Positions 27,251-36,844 of a DNA stretch of 64,000 bases are shown here, piece by piece. The DNA comes from an uncultured Collinsella sp. GTDB taxonomy: Bacteria; Actinomycetota; Coriobacteriia; Coriobacteriales; Coriobacteriaceae. How positions within the stretch are numbered: position 1 is the stretch's first letter; each line of letters opens with the position of its first letter. The position numbers were made by a program, and so were the translations under genes. The stretch lies in NCBI GenBank assembly GCA_949285915.1, contig CASDZW010000003.1, positions 17,508-81,507 on the forward strand, given 5' to 3'. Below the pieces are notes generated by a model, which searched no databases, was not told the origin of the DNA, and saw nothing but the letters and a program-made list of their open reading frames with translations.

Positions 27251-29365
27251 ATGGAGGAGCTGACGTTTACCGGGTTCGGGAACGGCGACGCGGGCACGGG
27301 GGGAGCGTGCGCGGCCGACGGCTTCTTCCGCATCGCCGCCGCGACTCCCAAGATCCGCGTGGGCGATGTCGAGACCAACGCCGCCGCCGTGCTCGCGGAG
27401 GTCCGCCGCGCGGCAGAGGCGGGGGTGGGCGCGCTCGCTCTGCCCGAGCTCACGCTCACCGGCTACACCTGCGCGGACCTCTTCTTCGATCGCACGCTGC
27501 TGCGCTCGTGCGAGCGCGCTCTCGAGCGCCTGCTTGCCGAGACCCGCGACCTGCCCATCCTGTTCACCGTAGGTATTCCCGTGCCCCACCGCGCGGCGAT
27601 CTACAACTGCGCGGCGGTGTGCTGCGCGGGGCGCCTCTTAGGTCTTACCGCCAAGAGCAACCTGCCCAACTACAGTGAGTTCTACGAGCGCCGCTGGTTC
27701 ACGCCGGCGCCCTTGAATCCTCTTGGCTACGTGTCGTTCGCCGGTCAGGCGGGCGTACCCCTCGGCGCGCGCATCGTCTACCGCTGCGCGGACCCCGGTA
27801 TGGCTGATGTTGCCATCGGCGTCGAGATTTGCGAGGACCTGTGGGTCGCCGCGCCCCCTTCGACCGACATGGCGACCGCACAGGGCGCGACCATCATCCT
27901 GAACCCGTCCGCTTCCGACGAGGTTATCGGTAAGTCCGCCTACCGCCACGAGCTCGTGCGCACGCAGAGCGCGCGGCTCTTCTGTGCCTATGCCTATGCC
28001 GACGCGGGCGAGGGCGAGTCCACGACCGACCTTGTCTTTGCCGGTGAGAATCTCGTGGCAGAAAACGGCAGCCTCCTCGCGCGGACGCCGCTCTTCTCCT
28101 GCGATATGGCGGTGGCCGATGTCGACATCGACCGCCTCTGCGCGGAGCGCCGCCGCACGACCACCTGGGTTGCGCCGACCTTTACGCGCGGTGGTTTCAA
28201 CGAGGTCTCGTTCTCCTTCACCGGCGCGGTGGGGGAGCGCGCGCAACGCAGCGAGGGCGTCTCTTGCGCGGCATCTGCTGCCGAGGTCTCTGCCGAGGCG
28301 CCCGCTTCCGCGTCCGCGCCCAAGGCGGCGCCCGCGCTCATGCGCTCCGCTCTCGACATCGACCGCGTCTTTCCGAGTGCGCCCTTTGTGCCGGCGGACG
28401 CGGGTGACCTTGCCGAGCGCTGCGAGGAGATTTTGAACCTCCAGGCCCACGGTCTCGCCACGCGCCTTGCCCATACAAACACCAAGCGGGCCGTGATCGG
28501 TCTCTCGGGCGGCCTCGACTCCACGCTGGCGCTCCTCGTCACCGTGCGCGCCTTCGACACCCTCGGCCTTGCGCGCACGGGCATCACGGCGGTCTCCATG
28601 CCGGGCTTTGGCACCACCGCGCGCACCAAGTCCAACGCGCAGACGCTCGCCGAGGCGCTCGGCGTCGACTTCCGCGAGATCTCAATCCACAAGGCGGTCG
28701 AGCAGCATTTTGCCGACATCGGGCACGACCCCGCAGTCACCGACGTCACCTACGAGAACAGCCAGGCGCGCGAGCGCACCCAGATCCTCATGGACCTCGC
28801 CAACCAACAGGGGGGGTTTGTGATCGGCACGGGCGACCTCTCCGAGCTCGCACTCGGGTGGGCCACCTACAACGGCGACCATATGAGCATGTATGCCGTG
28901 AACGCGAGCGTGCCCAAGACCCTCGTCCGCCATCTGGTGCACTACGCCGCGGGCGTCTTTGGCGGCACGATCGAGGCAACGCTTACGGACATCCTCGCGA
29001 CCCCGGTCTCGCCGGAGCTTTTGCCGCCCACGGGCGACGGCCAGATTGCTCAGAAGACCGAGGACCTCGTGGGTCCCTATGAGCTGCACGACTATTTCCT
29101 CTACCACCTGCTGCGCTTTGGCTTTACGCCGGGCAAGATCTTCCGCATGGCGTGCCGGAGTTTCGAGGGCGTCTACGATCGCGAGACCATCCTCAGCTGG
29201 CTTCGCGTCTTCTACCGGCGCTTCTTCGCACAGCAGTTCAAGCGCAGCTGCCTGCCCGACGGCCCCAAAGTGGGCTCGGTCACGCTCTCGCCCCGCGGCG
29301 ACTGGCGCATGCCGAGCGACGCGGCGGCAACGCTGTGGCTCGCCGAAATCGACCGTCTCGCGTAA
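27251..29365 (+). CDS. nadE: Glutamine-dependent NAD+ synthetase
   Basis: NadE makes NAD+ from deamido-NAD+ using ATP and glutamine-derived ammonia. The 704-residue product has an N-terminal nitrilase-type glutaminase with Glu in LALPELTLTGYT, Lys in TAKSNLPNY and Cys in GVEICEDLWV, then the synthetase with the PP-loop VIGLSGGLDSTLALL, GTGDLSELALGW and YNGDHMSMYAVN. A Ser/Ala/Glu-rich insertion near residues 335-360 joins the two. ATG 27251 follows GAGAGGGGATG. A TACAAT at 27191-27196 may be its -10. The aminotransferase gene starts 39 bases downstream. Confidence 0.94.
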   Translation: MEELTFTGFGNGDAGTGGACAADGFFRIAAATPKIRVGDVETNAAAVLAEVRRAAEAGVGALALPELTLTGYTCADLFFDRTLLRSCERALERLLAETRDLPILFTVGIPVPHRAAIYNCAAVCCAGRLLGLTAKSNLPNYSEFYERRWFTPAPLNPLGYVSFAGQAGVPLGARIVYRCADPGMADVAIGVEICEDLWVAAPPSTDMATAQGATIILNPSASDEVIGKSAYRHELVRTQSARLFCAYAYADAGEGESTTDLVFAGENLVAENGSLLARTPLFSCDMAVADVDIDRLCAERRRTTTWVAPTFTRGGFNEVSFSFTGAVGERAQRSEGVSCAASAAEVSAEAPASASAPKAAPALMRSALDIDRVFPSAPFVPADAGDLAERCEEILNLQAHGLATRLAHTNTKRAVIGLSGGLDSTLALLVTVRAFDTLGLARTGITAVSMPGFGTTARTKSNAQTLAEALGVDFREISIHKAVEQHFADIGHDPAVTDVTYENSQARERTQILMDLANQQGGFVIGTGDLSELALGWATYNGDHMSMYAVNASVPKTLVRHLVHYAAGVFGGTIEATLTDILATPVSPELLPPTGDGQIAQKTEDLVGPYELHDYFLYHLLRFGFTPGKIFRMACRSFEGVYDRETILSWLRVFYRRFFAQQFKRSCLPDGPKVGSVTLSPRGDWRMPSDAAATLWLAEIDRLA

Positions 29366-29404
29366 GCGAAGGCGGAGAGACGTTACTTGAGGAGTTGACC
29401 TTCC

Positions 29405-30568
29405 ATGCAGTTTTCAAAGCGGTTGGATCAGTTTGGCGAGGAGGTCTTTGCGTCGCTCAACCAGAAGCGCCTGGCGTTTGAGGCGGCGGGGCGCAAGATC
29501 TACAACCTCTCGGTGGGCACGCCGGATTTCCATCCCTATGACCATGTGGTCGAGGCGCTCGTCTCTTCGGCGAAAAACCCCGATGACTGGAAGTACAGCC
29601 TGGGCGATCTGCCCGAGCTCAAGCAGGCGGTCTGCGCGTACTACGAGCGCCGCTTTGGCGTGGGTGGCATCACGCCTGACATGGTTACCTCCTGCACGGG
29701 CACCCAGGAGGGGATGGGGCAGCTTGCGCTCGCGCTTCTTGATCCCGGCGACATCGCACTCGTGCCCGACCCGTGCTACCCCGTCTTTGCCGGTGGCGTG
29801 AAGATCGCGGGAGGGGAGTGCGCTTACTACCCGCTCTCGGCGGAACACGACTTCTTGCCCTACGTGGCGGGCATCGACCCCAAGCTTGCCGACCGCGCCA
29901 AGTACATGGTGGTGTCGCTTCCGGCCAATCCTGTGGGCAGCGTCGGCGCGCCCGAGGTCTACGACGAGATCATCGCCTTCGCGCGCGAGCACGACCTCCT
30001 CATCATCCACGACAACGCCTACTCCGACATCGTCTACGACGGGCCGCGCGGCGGGAGCTTCCTCGCGCGTCCCGGCGCGCTCGAGGTGGGCGTGGAGTTC
30101 TTCTCGCTCTCCAAGTCGTTCAACGTCACCGGTGCGCGTGTGAGCTTCCTGGTGGGGCGTCCGGACGTGGTCGCCGCCTTTGCAAAGCTGCGCGGGCAGA
30201 CCGACTTTGGCATGTTCTATCCCATCCAGCGCGCCGCCATCGCCGCGCTCGAGGGTCCGCTCGACGAGGTCGAGCACCAGCGCCATCTCTACCAGGAGCG
30301 CCGCGACGCCCTCTGCGACGGGCTCGAGCGCATTGGCTGGGAGCGCCCCAACGCGCACGGCACCATGTTCGTGTGGGCCAAGATCCCCGGCGGGCGCACC
30401 GACTCGATGGCGTTTTGCGAGGAGCTCATGGAGCGCGCGGGCGTGGTCGTGACCCCCGGCGCGAGCTTTGGTCCGCATGGCGAGGGCTATGTGCGCATGG
30501 CGCTCGTTCTGCCGCCCGAGGGTCTTGCCGGGGCGGTTGCTGCCATCGAGGCGGCGGGTATCCGCTAG
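29405..30568 (+). CDS. Class I/II PLP-dependent aminotransferase
   Basis: The 387-residue enzyme is a fold-type I aminotransferase. SVGTPDFHPYDHV, TGTQEGMGQLALALLDPGD, the PLP-Asp region IIHDNAYSDIVYD, and the PLP-lysine motif SLSKSFNVTGARVSF are visible, with Arg in YVRMALVLPPEG for the carboxylate. It resembles LL-DAP aminotransferase/aspartate aminotransferase-like proteins. Since the lysine pathway here runs through DapH, a role as N-acetyl-diaminopimelate aminotransferase is possible, but nothing in the location proves it. It follows nadE by 39 bases. Confidence 0.85.
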   Translation: MQFSKRLDQFGEEVFASLNQKRLAFEAAGRKIYNLSVGTPDFHPYDHVVEALVSSAKNPDDWKYSLGDLPELKQAVCAYYERRFGVGGITPDMVTSCTGTQEGMGQLALALLDPGDIALVPDPCYPVFAGGVKIAGGECAYYPLSAEHDFLPYVAGIDPKLADRAKYMVVSLPANPVGSVGAPEVYDEIIAFAREHDLLIIHDNAYSDIVYDGPRGGSFLARPGALEVGVEFFSLSKSFNVTGARVSFLVGRPDVVAAFAKLRGQTDFGMFYPIQRAAIAALEGPLDEVEHQRHLYQERRDALCDGLERIGWERPNAHGTMFVWAKIPGGRTDSMAFCEELMERAGVVVTPGASFGPHGEGYVRMALVLPPEGLAGAVAAIEAAGIR

Positions 30569-30786
30569 CCGCCGCGCGCTAGGGCGCATCCGTTAGCCGC
30601 CGCGCACCATCGCGCCTCGCCGCGCCGCTGTGCACCGACGAACGCCGCGGCGCGCCGTCGCGTCCGTTTCTGCTGCCGGCTGGCGATTCGCGGCGCCCGT
30701 GCCCGGCAAAATGGGTACTATTCGAGATGCCATAGGGGTATATCGCGCGGGTAGCACAGAGTCTCGCGCGCCACAAAGGAGGAAAC

Positions 30787-31737
30787 ATGGTAAACGATCG
30801 TAAAGTCGCCGTCGTGGGCTGCGGTTTTGTGGGTTCGTCGTCGGCGTTTGCCCTCATGCAGAGCGGTCTGTTCTCTGAGATGGTGCTGATCGACGTCGAT
30901 CGCAACCGCGCGGAGGGCGAGGCGCTCGACATCGCGCACGGCGTCCCCTTCGCAAGTCCCATGAAGATCTACGCGGGCGACTACTCGGATGTTTCCGATG
31001 CCGCCATCATCGTCGTCACTGCCGGCGCCGCCCAGAAGCCGGGCGAGACCCGTCTCGACCTCGTCAACAAGAACGTCGGCATCTTCAAGACCATCATCCC
31101 GCAGATCCGCGAGAGCGGGTTCTCGGGCGTGCTGCTTATCGTCTCCAACCCCGTTGACGTGCTCACCTACGCCGCCATCCGCATGTCCGGCCTGCCCGAG
31201 GGCCAGGTCATCGGTTCGGGCACGGTGCTCGATACGGCGCGCCTGAAGTACATGCTCGGCGAGCATGTGGACGTCGACCCGCGCGACGTTCACGCCTACG
31301 TCATGGGCGAGCACGGCGACTCCGAGTTTGTCGCTTGGTCGAGCGCCCAGGTTGCCGGCGTGCCGCTCTCCACGTTCTGCGAGCTCCACGGCCACCTCAA
31401 CCATCGCGAGGCCGAGGCGCGCATCGCCGAGGACGTGAAGAACAGCGCCTACGAGATTATCGAGAAGAAGCGCGCCACCTACTACGGCATCGCCATGAGC
31501 GTGAAGCGCATCTGCACCGCCATCATGCACGACGAGGGCTGCGTGCTGCCCGTCTCGAGCCTCATGGTGGGCGAGTACGGCCTTTCTGACCTCTGCATCT
31601 CGCTGCCGACGGTCGTGGGCCGCGAGGGCGTGGTCTGCCGCGTCCCCGTCTCGCTCGACGATGCCGAGATGGCCGAGCTCAAGGGTTCCGCCGAGGCGCT
31701 CAAGGCCATCATCGATCAGGTCGATTTCGAGGCATAA
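30787..31737 (+). CDS. ldh: L-lactate dehydrogenase
   Basis: L-LDH reduces pyruvate to lactate and regenerates NAD+ in fermentation. The 316-residue protein has VAVVGCGFVGSSSAFAL (NAD binding), VTAGAAQKPGETRLDLV (substrate loop with catalytic Arg), IVSNPVDVLTY, and GEHGDSEFVAWSS with the proton-relay His. The Gln in the specificity loop (AQKPGETR) supports lactate rather than malate dehydrogenase. AAAGGAGGAA precedes ATG 30787 and TACTAT at 30716-30721 may be the -10. It is followed one base later by the hydrolase gene, so both are coupled. Confidence 0.93.
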   Translation: MVNDRKVAVVGCGFVGSSSAFALMQSGLFSEMVLIDVDRNRAEGEALDIAHGVPFASPMKIYAGDYSDVSDAAIIVVTAGAAQKPGETRLDLVNKNVGIFKTIIPQIRESGFSGVLLIVSNPVDVLTYAAIRMSGLPEGQVIGSGTVLDTARLKYMLGEHVDVDPRDVHAYVMGEHGDSEFVAWSSAQVAGVPLSTFCELHGHLNHREAEARIAEDVKNSAYEIIEKKRATYYGIAMSVKRICTAIMHDEGCVLPVSSLMVGEYGLSDLCISLPTVVGREGVVCRVPVSLDDAEMAELKGSAEALKAIIDQVDFEA

Positions 31738-31738
31738 G

Positions 31739-33139
31739 ATGCCCAAGCAGAAGAAGGGGCGCGCGGCGTCTGCTTCTTCGATACCAGCCGGCGCCAAGCC
31801 TGCGGGAAAGCGCGCGTCCGGTGTGGAGTCCCCCTCCGCCCCGGGCGCCGCGCCTTCGGAGGGCAACTTCGTCACCTACGTCCAGACCCAGCTCGATACG
31901 CTCGACGCGCGCCCACTCGGCGCGGTCGACAGCCTCGTTCTCTCGTGGATATCCTATTTCCGCCTGAGCGAGGACGCTGCCTGCTATGCAGGCTTTTGCA
32001 GCTGGGAGGGGCTCCCGGTGACGGAGCTTCTGCGAGCCGAGGACTTTGGGGTCATGTTTGGCGATAGCTGGGACCCCGAGGGCAGCCGCGACCTCCTCTT
32101 TGCCGTGTGTGCAAACCCGCGCTTTCGCGGGATGCGCGTCTGCGGGTACCGGACAAGCTTCTCCGAGCTTGCCGAGGAGCAGTTCGCCGCCATGACCTTC
32201 CGCCTGCCGGACGGCTCGGTCTACGTTGCCTTCCGCGGCACCGACTCTACCCTTGTGGGGTGGAAGGAAGACTTCAACATGGCCTTCCAGAGCCCGGTGC
32301 CGGCCCAGGTGTCTGCGGCTGAGTACCTTGAGGAGGCCGCGCGCGCCTGCCCGGGGCCGCTCTTTGTGGGCGGTCACTCCAAGGGCGGCAACCTCGCCGT
32401 CTACGCCGCCATCATGTGCCCGCACGCCCTCCAGGACCGCATTGTGCGCGCCTTCTCGCACGACGGCCCCGGCTTCAATGAGAACTTCCTGCGCGGCGCC
32501 GGTTTTGCGCGCATGCGCGACCGCGTCGACAAGACCCTGCCGCGCTCCTCGATCTTTGGCATGATCTTCGAGGACCAGGAGGACTACGCTATCGTCGACA
32601 GCACGGGCTTCTCGCTGCTACAGCACAACCCCTTCACCTGGGTGGTCGAGGGCAACGAGTTCAAGCAGGTGGAGCACATCTCCGCCGGCGCGCGCTACCT
32701 CGACAAGACCCTCGCCGACTGGATGGCGCGCATCACGCCCGAGGAGCGCGGCGAGGTCATCGACGCGTTTTTTGACATCATCGGCGCGACGGATGCGACC
32801 TACTTTGCCGAGATTCGCGACAACTGGCAGGAGAGCCTGCCCAAGATGCTTGCCGCAGCAAGCGAGGTTCCGCCCGAGACCCGCGAGCTCATCAAGCGCG
32901 TTATCGCCGCCCTGCTGCGCGCCGCCACCGTGGGCAAAGTCGCAGGCGCTGCCAGTCGCGCCGCCGATGCGGCGGGGCAGTTCATAGAGGCCGCATCGCA
33001 GGCGGCCAGCGAGCTCTCCGCGCAGCTACCGTCGAGCACCCAGGACGCGGCGGCAATCGCGCGCTTGGGCGAGCAGGTGGATGCCGATGCCCTAAAGCGG
33101 CTCGCGCGTCTGGCTGAGCTCTACCAGGTCGAGGAGTAG
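31739..33139 (+). CDS. DUF2974 (Mbeg1-like) alpha/beta hydrolase
   Basis: The 466-residue protein contains an alpha/beta-hydrolase of the DUF2974 family, a group of putative lipases/esterases. YVAFRGTDSTLVGWKEDFNM (oxyanion region) and the nucleophile elbow FVGGHSKGGNLAVYAA are clear, with Asp in SHDGPGFNENF and a later His-containing segment. The first ~45 residues are basic and Pro/Ser-rich; the C-terminal ~80 are Ala-rich helices. The start is one base after the ldh stop, with GAGG inside the ldh end as ribosome site. Substrate unknown. Confidence 0.85.
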   Translation: MPKQKKGRAASASSIPAGAKPAGKRASGVESPSAPGAAPSEGNFVTYVQTQLDTLDARPLGAVDSLVLSWISYFRLSEDAACYAGFCSWEGLPVTELLRAEDFGVMFGDSWDPEGSRDLLFAVCANPRFRGMRVCGYRTSFSELAEEQFAAMTFRLPDGSVYVAFRGTDSTLVGWKEDFNMAFQSPVPAQVSAAEYLEEAARACPGPLFVGGHSKGGNLAVYAAIMCPHALQDRIVRAFSHDGPGFNENFLRGAGFARMRDRVDKTLPRSSIFGMIFEDQEDYAIVDSTGFSLLQHNPFTWVVEGNEFKQVEHISAGARYLDKTLADWMARITPEERGEVIDAFFDIIGATDATYFAEIRDNWQESLPKMLAAASEVPPETRELIKRVIAALLRAATVGKVAGAASRAADAAGQFIEAASQAASELSAQLPSSTQDAAAIARLGEQVDADALKRLARLAELYQVEE

Positions 33140-33298
33140 TCGGCCCGTCCCTCGGCGCTCTTCTCTGCCAGCGAGCCCGCTCCGCTCGGCACGCATCGCG
33201 CGCCCGCATCGGCCTGCCCCCGCATTGCGCGCCCGCGCGGTATACTGGTTCCTCGTTTGCGCCCCGTGCGCGACCGTCTCTACCGTAAAGGATGCTCC

Positions 33299-34303
33299 AT
33301 GCAGATCAACCACGCTGTCTTGCACGTCCTCGATTTTGAGTCCGCCGTGAACGTTCTCTCCGAGCGCGAGCTTGCCCTCGACACCCGCGCCGTGCGCTCG
33401 TTTGTGAGCAAGCACCTCTCGCGCGCACGTGCGGCAGCCGACAATCGCCGCGGGGAGTTTGCCGAGGACAGCGCCTTTGCCGGCGAGCTCAAGCGCTACT
33501 TCTTTGGCGAGCGCGAGTTCCTCGACCTCTCGCAGCAGGTGGCCGAGTTCCTCTCGGGCGAGCTCTCGCGCGCCGATAAGCTCGAGTCGACCGATGTGTT
33601 GGTTGCCGATTTTGACGACGATGACGACGTTCGCTGGTTTGCGGTGCTTCTGCTCACGAGCCGCATGGCCTTCATGCACGAGGTCGACAACGCGCAGGGC
33701 GCTACCTCCTGCGACATCGCGCGCCACTACGCCATCCTGCCCGCGCCCTCGCAGAAGCTCACCTCCTACGCGCTCGTTCGTGCGAGTTCGCTCGAGGTCC
33801 TCTACCAGGACAAGGCGAGAAGCATCGCCGGCGCCGACCGCATGCTCATCCCCGAAGGGCTTCTCCAGTGCAGCGAAGGCGTGTCGAGCAAACAGGTGAT
33901 GGACACCGTCGCCCGCGTGGTTGCTGAGGTGGCCGAGGAGCACGGCGCCAACACCGCCACGGCGCTCGCCGCGGCCAAGGCAGCCATGGTCGAGGCAGTG
34001 GAGGCGGACGAGGAACTGCCGCCTTGGGATGTGGTCGACGAGGCCTTTGAGGACGAGCCGGTACTCCGCGACGCCGTCAAGCAGGCGCTTGCCGAGGAGC
34101 AGGTGCCCGAGCGCGTGGTTGTGGAGCGCGCGCAGGTGGAGCGCTCTGCCGTGCGCAACATCAAGATCCGCACCGATACCGGCATCGAGATCACCATCCC
34201 GGCGGAGATGGCGGGCAACGCCGAGTACGTGAACTTTGTGAACGAACCCAACGGCCTCATCTCCATCGAGCTCAAGAACATCGGCAGCATCCAGAACCGA
34301 TAA
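33299..34303 (+). CDS. Nucleoid-associated protein, NdpA/YejK-like
   Basis: The 334-residue protein resembles the NA37/NdpA (YejK) nucleoid-associated family. Family-like segments: INHAVLHVLDFESAVNVLSE at the N-terminus, VADFDDDDDVRWFAVLLLTSR in the middle and a C-terminal region ending in VNFVNEPNGLISIELKNIG. The role in Gram-positives is unclear. The ATG at 33299 has AAAGG upstream and an excellent TATACT at 33241-33246. It is monocistronic, with a terminator at 34342. Confidence 0.8.
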   Translation: MQINHAVLHVLDFESAVNVLSERELALDTRAVRSFVSKHLSRARAAADNRRGEFAEDSAFAGELKRYFFGEREFLDLSQQVAEFLSGELSRADKLESTDVLVADFDDDDDVRWFAVLLLTSRMAFMHEVDNAQGATSCDIARHYAILPAPSQKLTSYALVRASSLEVLYQDKARSIAGADRMLIPEGLLQCSEGVSSKQVMDTVARVVAEVAEEHGANTATALAAAKAAMVEAVEADEELPPWDVVDEAFEDEPVLRDAVKQALAEEQVPERVVVERAQVERSAVRNIKIRTDTGIEITIPAEMAGNAEYVNFVNEPNGLISIELKNIGSIQNR

Positions 34304-34341
34304 GCATTTCGATATCCGTTGAAATGTACGGAATATGCAAA

Positions 34342-34377
34342 GTGCCCGGCAGGCCTTGATAATAGCCTGCCGGGCAC
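34342..34377. terminator. Bidirectional terminator
   Basis: GTGCCCGGCAGGC at 34342-34354 pairs perfectly with GCCTGCCGGGCAC at 34365-34377 around a 10-base loop. It sits between the convergent NdpA-like gene and dapH and can serve both. Confidence 0.7.
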
Positions 34378-34403
34378 CGGTGGTTTGAATGGTTTTGAGC
34401 TTG

Positions 34404-35132
34404 CTACAGCTGACGCAGACCCTCCTCCAGGCCGGTCTTGCTGTCCGTCTTGTCGTCGCGCTGCTTGATAACGCGCGCGGGGATGCCGGCGACGACCGCC
34501 TCGTCGGGCACGTCGGTGGTAACGACAGCGCCTGCGGCTACCACGGCGCGACGGCCCACGTGCACGCCCTCGAGGACCACGGCGTTCGCGCCGATCATGA
34601 CGTCGTCCTCGATGATGACGGGCGTGGCGCTGGCGGGCTCCACCACGCCGGCGAGCACGGTCCCGGCGCCGATGTGGCACCTCTTGCCCACGGTTGCGCG
34701 GCCGCCCAGGACAGCGCCCATGTCGATCATGGTGCCCTCGCCAATCACGGCACCGATGTTAATGATTGCACCCATCATGATGACAGCGTTGTCGCCGATC
34801 TCCACCTGGTCGCGAATGATCGCGCCGGGCTCGATGCGGGCGTTGACGCCCTTGAGGTCGAGAAGCGGCACGGCGGAGTTGCGGCAGTCGTTCTCGATCT
34901 CAAAGTGGGCGATGTCGTCCTTGCGGCGCTCGAGCACAGGCTCGAGGTCGGCCCAGTTGCCGTAGACGATGCGGCACTTGTGCCCGCCGTAGACGCGAAC
35001 GGGGTCGGCAGCGCCCGCGCCGTCGCCCGCCTCCCAATCGATGTGAGCACTGCTCTTCTCGCGGACCGTGAGCTTCACGGGCGTCTTCTTGGGCGCGCGG
35101 GCAATGAAGTCGATGATTTCCTGTGCGTTCAT
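34404..35132 (-). CDS. dapH: Tetrahydrodipicolinate N-acetyltransferase
   Basis: DapH acetylates tetrahydrodipicolinate with acetyl-CoA, the entry to the acetylase branch of diaminopimelate/lysine synthesis. The 242-residue protein has a ~90-residue N-terminal helical domain ([20 protein letters not shown]) and a left-handed beta-helix of hexapeptide repeats ([65 protein letters not shown]). It is the last gene of the lysA-dapA-dapB-dapH operon. An 18-bp tandem repeat fills the gap to dapB. Confidence 0.93.
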   Translation of the reverse strand: MNAQEIIDFIARAPKKTPVKLTVREKSSAHIDWEAGDGAGAADPVRVYGGHKCRIVYGNWADLEPVLERRKDDIAHFEIENDCRNSAVPLLDLKGVNARIEPGAIIRDQVEIGDNAVIMMGAIINIGAVIGEGTMIDMGAVLGGRATVGKRCHIGAGTVLAGVVEPASATPVIIEDDVMIGANAVVLEGVHVGRRAVVAAGAVVTTDVPDEAVVAGIPARVIKQRDDKTDSKTGLEEGLRQL

Positions 35133-35157
35133 GCATCAAGCCTTTCGTGTGGTGTCG

Positions 35158-35211
35158 GTCGAACTCGTGGTGCCAGTCGATATTGTGGCGACAGTCGAAC
35201 TCGTGGTATCA
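35158..35211. repeat. 18-bp tandem repeat overlapping the dapB stop codon
   Basis: Three consecutive 18-base units start GTCGA: 35158-35175 (GTCGAACTCGTGGTGCCA), 35176-35193 (GTCGATATTGTGGCGACA) and 35194-35211 (GTCGAACTCGTGGTATCA); a partial fourth begins at 35212 inside dapB. On the coding strand the last unit contains the dapB stop (TTCGACTGA), while the older units carry TGT, TGG or CGA at the same place. Confidence 0.8.
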
Positions 35212-35958
35212 GTCGAACATGAGCTGGTCGAAGGTATAGAAGCCCTTCTCACGGCCGATAAGCCGCGCGGCTGCGGCGAGTGCGCCGTGGACAAAGATCT
35301 CGCGGCTCTCGGCGCGGTGGGTCAGGGTGACCTCCTCGCTCGGGCCAAAGAAGTGCACCTCGTGCACGCCGGCAACGGTGCCGCCGCGCAGCGAGTGCAT
35401 ACCGATTTCGTGGACGTCGCGCGCTCCGCACATGCCCGAGCGGCCAAAGACAGGAGCGTATCCGTCGTCGCCGGCCTCGATATGCGCGCCCACAACCTCG
35501 TCGAGGAGCATCTTGGCGGTGCCGGAGGGCGCGTCCGCCTTCTGGTTGTGGTGGGTCTCGACAATCTCGACGTCAAAGCCAGGGAGCTCGCGTGTGGCCT
35601 GGGCAGTGAGGTGGCGCAGCGCCGCCACGCCGATTGAGTAGTTGCCCGACCATACAACCGGTGCCACCTCGCCGAGTGAGCGGATCTGGGCGAGTTCCTC
35701 GTCACAATAGCCCGTGGTGCCCGAGACGAGGGCGGCTCCCGTGCGGCGCACGTAGGCGGCGACGGCGTCGAGTGCCGCTACGTTTGAGAAGTCGATGATG
35801 GCATCCGCTGCGGGCGCACTCTCAAGCTCGGAAAGGTCGAAGCCAATCTGCGCCACGACCTCAAACGCCGGCTCGCCCGACGCGTCCTGCGCGGCTTCGG
35901 CAAAGGTGCGGATGAGCGTGCCCATGCGGCCCGCTCCCATGATTGCGATCTTATGCAA
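35209..35958 (-). CDS. dapB: 4-hydroxy-tetrahydrodipicolinate reductase
   Basis: DapB reduces hydroxy-tetrahydrodipicolinate with NAD(P)H. The 249-residue protein has IAIMGAGRMGTLI at the N-terminus (nucleotide binding), VSGTTGY, the catalytic signature VETHHNQKADAPSGTAKML with the His-His and Lys, and GREKGFYTFDQLMFD at the end. Its start overlaps the dapA stop by eight bases. The C-terminus and stop lie within an 18-bp tandem repeat. Confidence 0.94.
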   Translation of the reverse strand: MHKIAIMGAGRMGTLIRTFAEAAQDASGEPAFEVVAQIGFDLSELESAPAADAIIDFSNVAALDAVAAYVRRTGAALVSGTTGYCDEELAQIRSLGEVAPVVWSGNYSIGVAALRHLTAQATRELPGFDVEIVETHHNQKADAPSGTAKMLLDEVVGAHIEAGDDGYAPVFGRSGMCGARDVHEIGMHSLRGGTVAGVHEVHFFGPSEEVTLTHRAESREIFVHGALAAAARLIGREKGFYTFDQLMFD

Positions 35959-36841
35959 GGATGCCAGCTCCCTTCATGGCCTCGGTAAGTTGCGCGCGCG
36001 TGTTGTCTGCCATGGGGCAGAGCGGCAGGCGGTAGTTCGCACCGATCATACCCATCTGCGCGAGGGCCTCCTTCACGGGGATGGGGTTCACCTCGCTAAA
36101 GAGCGCGCGCACAAGCGGCAACCCCGCGATTTGGATCTGGCGGGCACGGTCGACGTCGCCGTCGAGATAGGCGCGCACCATATCGTGCACGAGCTGGGGC
36201 TGGACGTTTGCCCAGACCGAGATGACGCCCGAGGCGCCGAGGCTCATGAGCGGCACGACCATGTCGTCGTTGCCCGAGAACATCTTGAAGGTGGGGCTGA
36301 GCGTGTGCGCGATGTCGGCGGCGTACGCGATCGAACCGCTCGCCTCCTTGATGGCCATGATGTTCTCGTGCTTGGCCAGACGCTCGACGTTTTTCACGCT
36401 GATGGAGCAGCCCGTGCGCCCGGGGATGTTGTAGAGGATGCAGGGCACGTCCACCGCGTCGGCGACGGTGGCGAGATGGCGGTAGATGCCCTCCTCGTTT
36501 GCCTTGTTGTAGTAGGGGGTGATGATGAGCAGGCCGTCGGCGCCCAAGCGTTCGTACGAGCGGCTCTTGGCGAGCATCGTGGCGGTCGAGTTCGATCCCG
36601 AGCCGGCGATGACGGGCACCCGCCCGGCGACGCGCTCGACCACAAAGGCACAGACCGCGTCGTCCTCCTCATCGGTCATGGTCGAGCTCTCGCCCGTGGT
36701 GCCGAGCGTGAGGATCGCGTCGGTGCCGTTTGCAAGATGGAAGTCCACGAGGCTGCCGAGCGCGTCGTAGTCGACGTTGCCGTCCTCGTCAAAGGGCGTT
36801 ACGAGCGCGACGATCGAACCTTCCAGATCTCTGATGTCCAT
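35951..36841 (-). CDS. dapA: 4-hydroxy-tetrahydrodipicolinate synthase
   Basis: DapA condenses pyruvate and aspartate semialdehyde, the first committed step to DAP and lysine. The 296-residue TIM barrel shows LVTPFDEDGNVD, LGTTGESSTM, ITPYYNKANEEG, the Tyr in ILYNIPGRTG, and the Schiff-base Lys in IMAIKEASG. It begins three bases after lysA ends and overlaps dapB, so lysA-dapA-dapB-dapH is one transcript. Confidence 0.95.
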   Translation of the reverse strand: MDIRDLEGSIVALVTPFDEDGNVDYDALGSLVDFHLANGTDAILTLGTTGESSTMTDEEDDAVCAFVVERVAGRVPVIAGSGSNSTATMLAKSRSYERLGADGLLIITPYYNKANEEGIYRHLATVADAVDVPCILYNIPGRTGCSISVKNVERLAKHENIMAIKEASGSIAYAADIAHTLSPTFKMFSGNDDMVVPLMSLGASGVISVWANVQPQLVHDMVRAYLDGDVDRARQIQIAGLPLVRALFSEVNPIPVKEALAQMGMIGANYRLPLCPMADNTRAQLTEAMKGAGILA

Positions 36842-36844
36842 GGG

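Noticed and set aside
35209..35220. The 18-bp repeats as a CRISPR fragment.
   Set aside because: Units are adjacent without spacers and extend the dapB reading frame; there are no cas genes.
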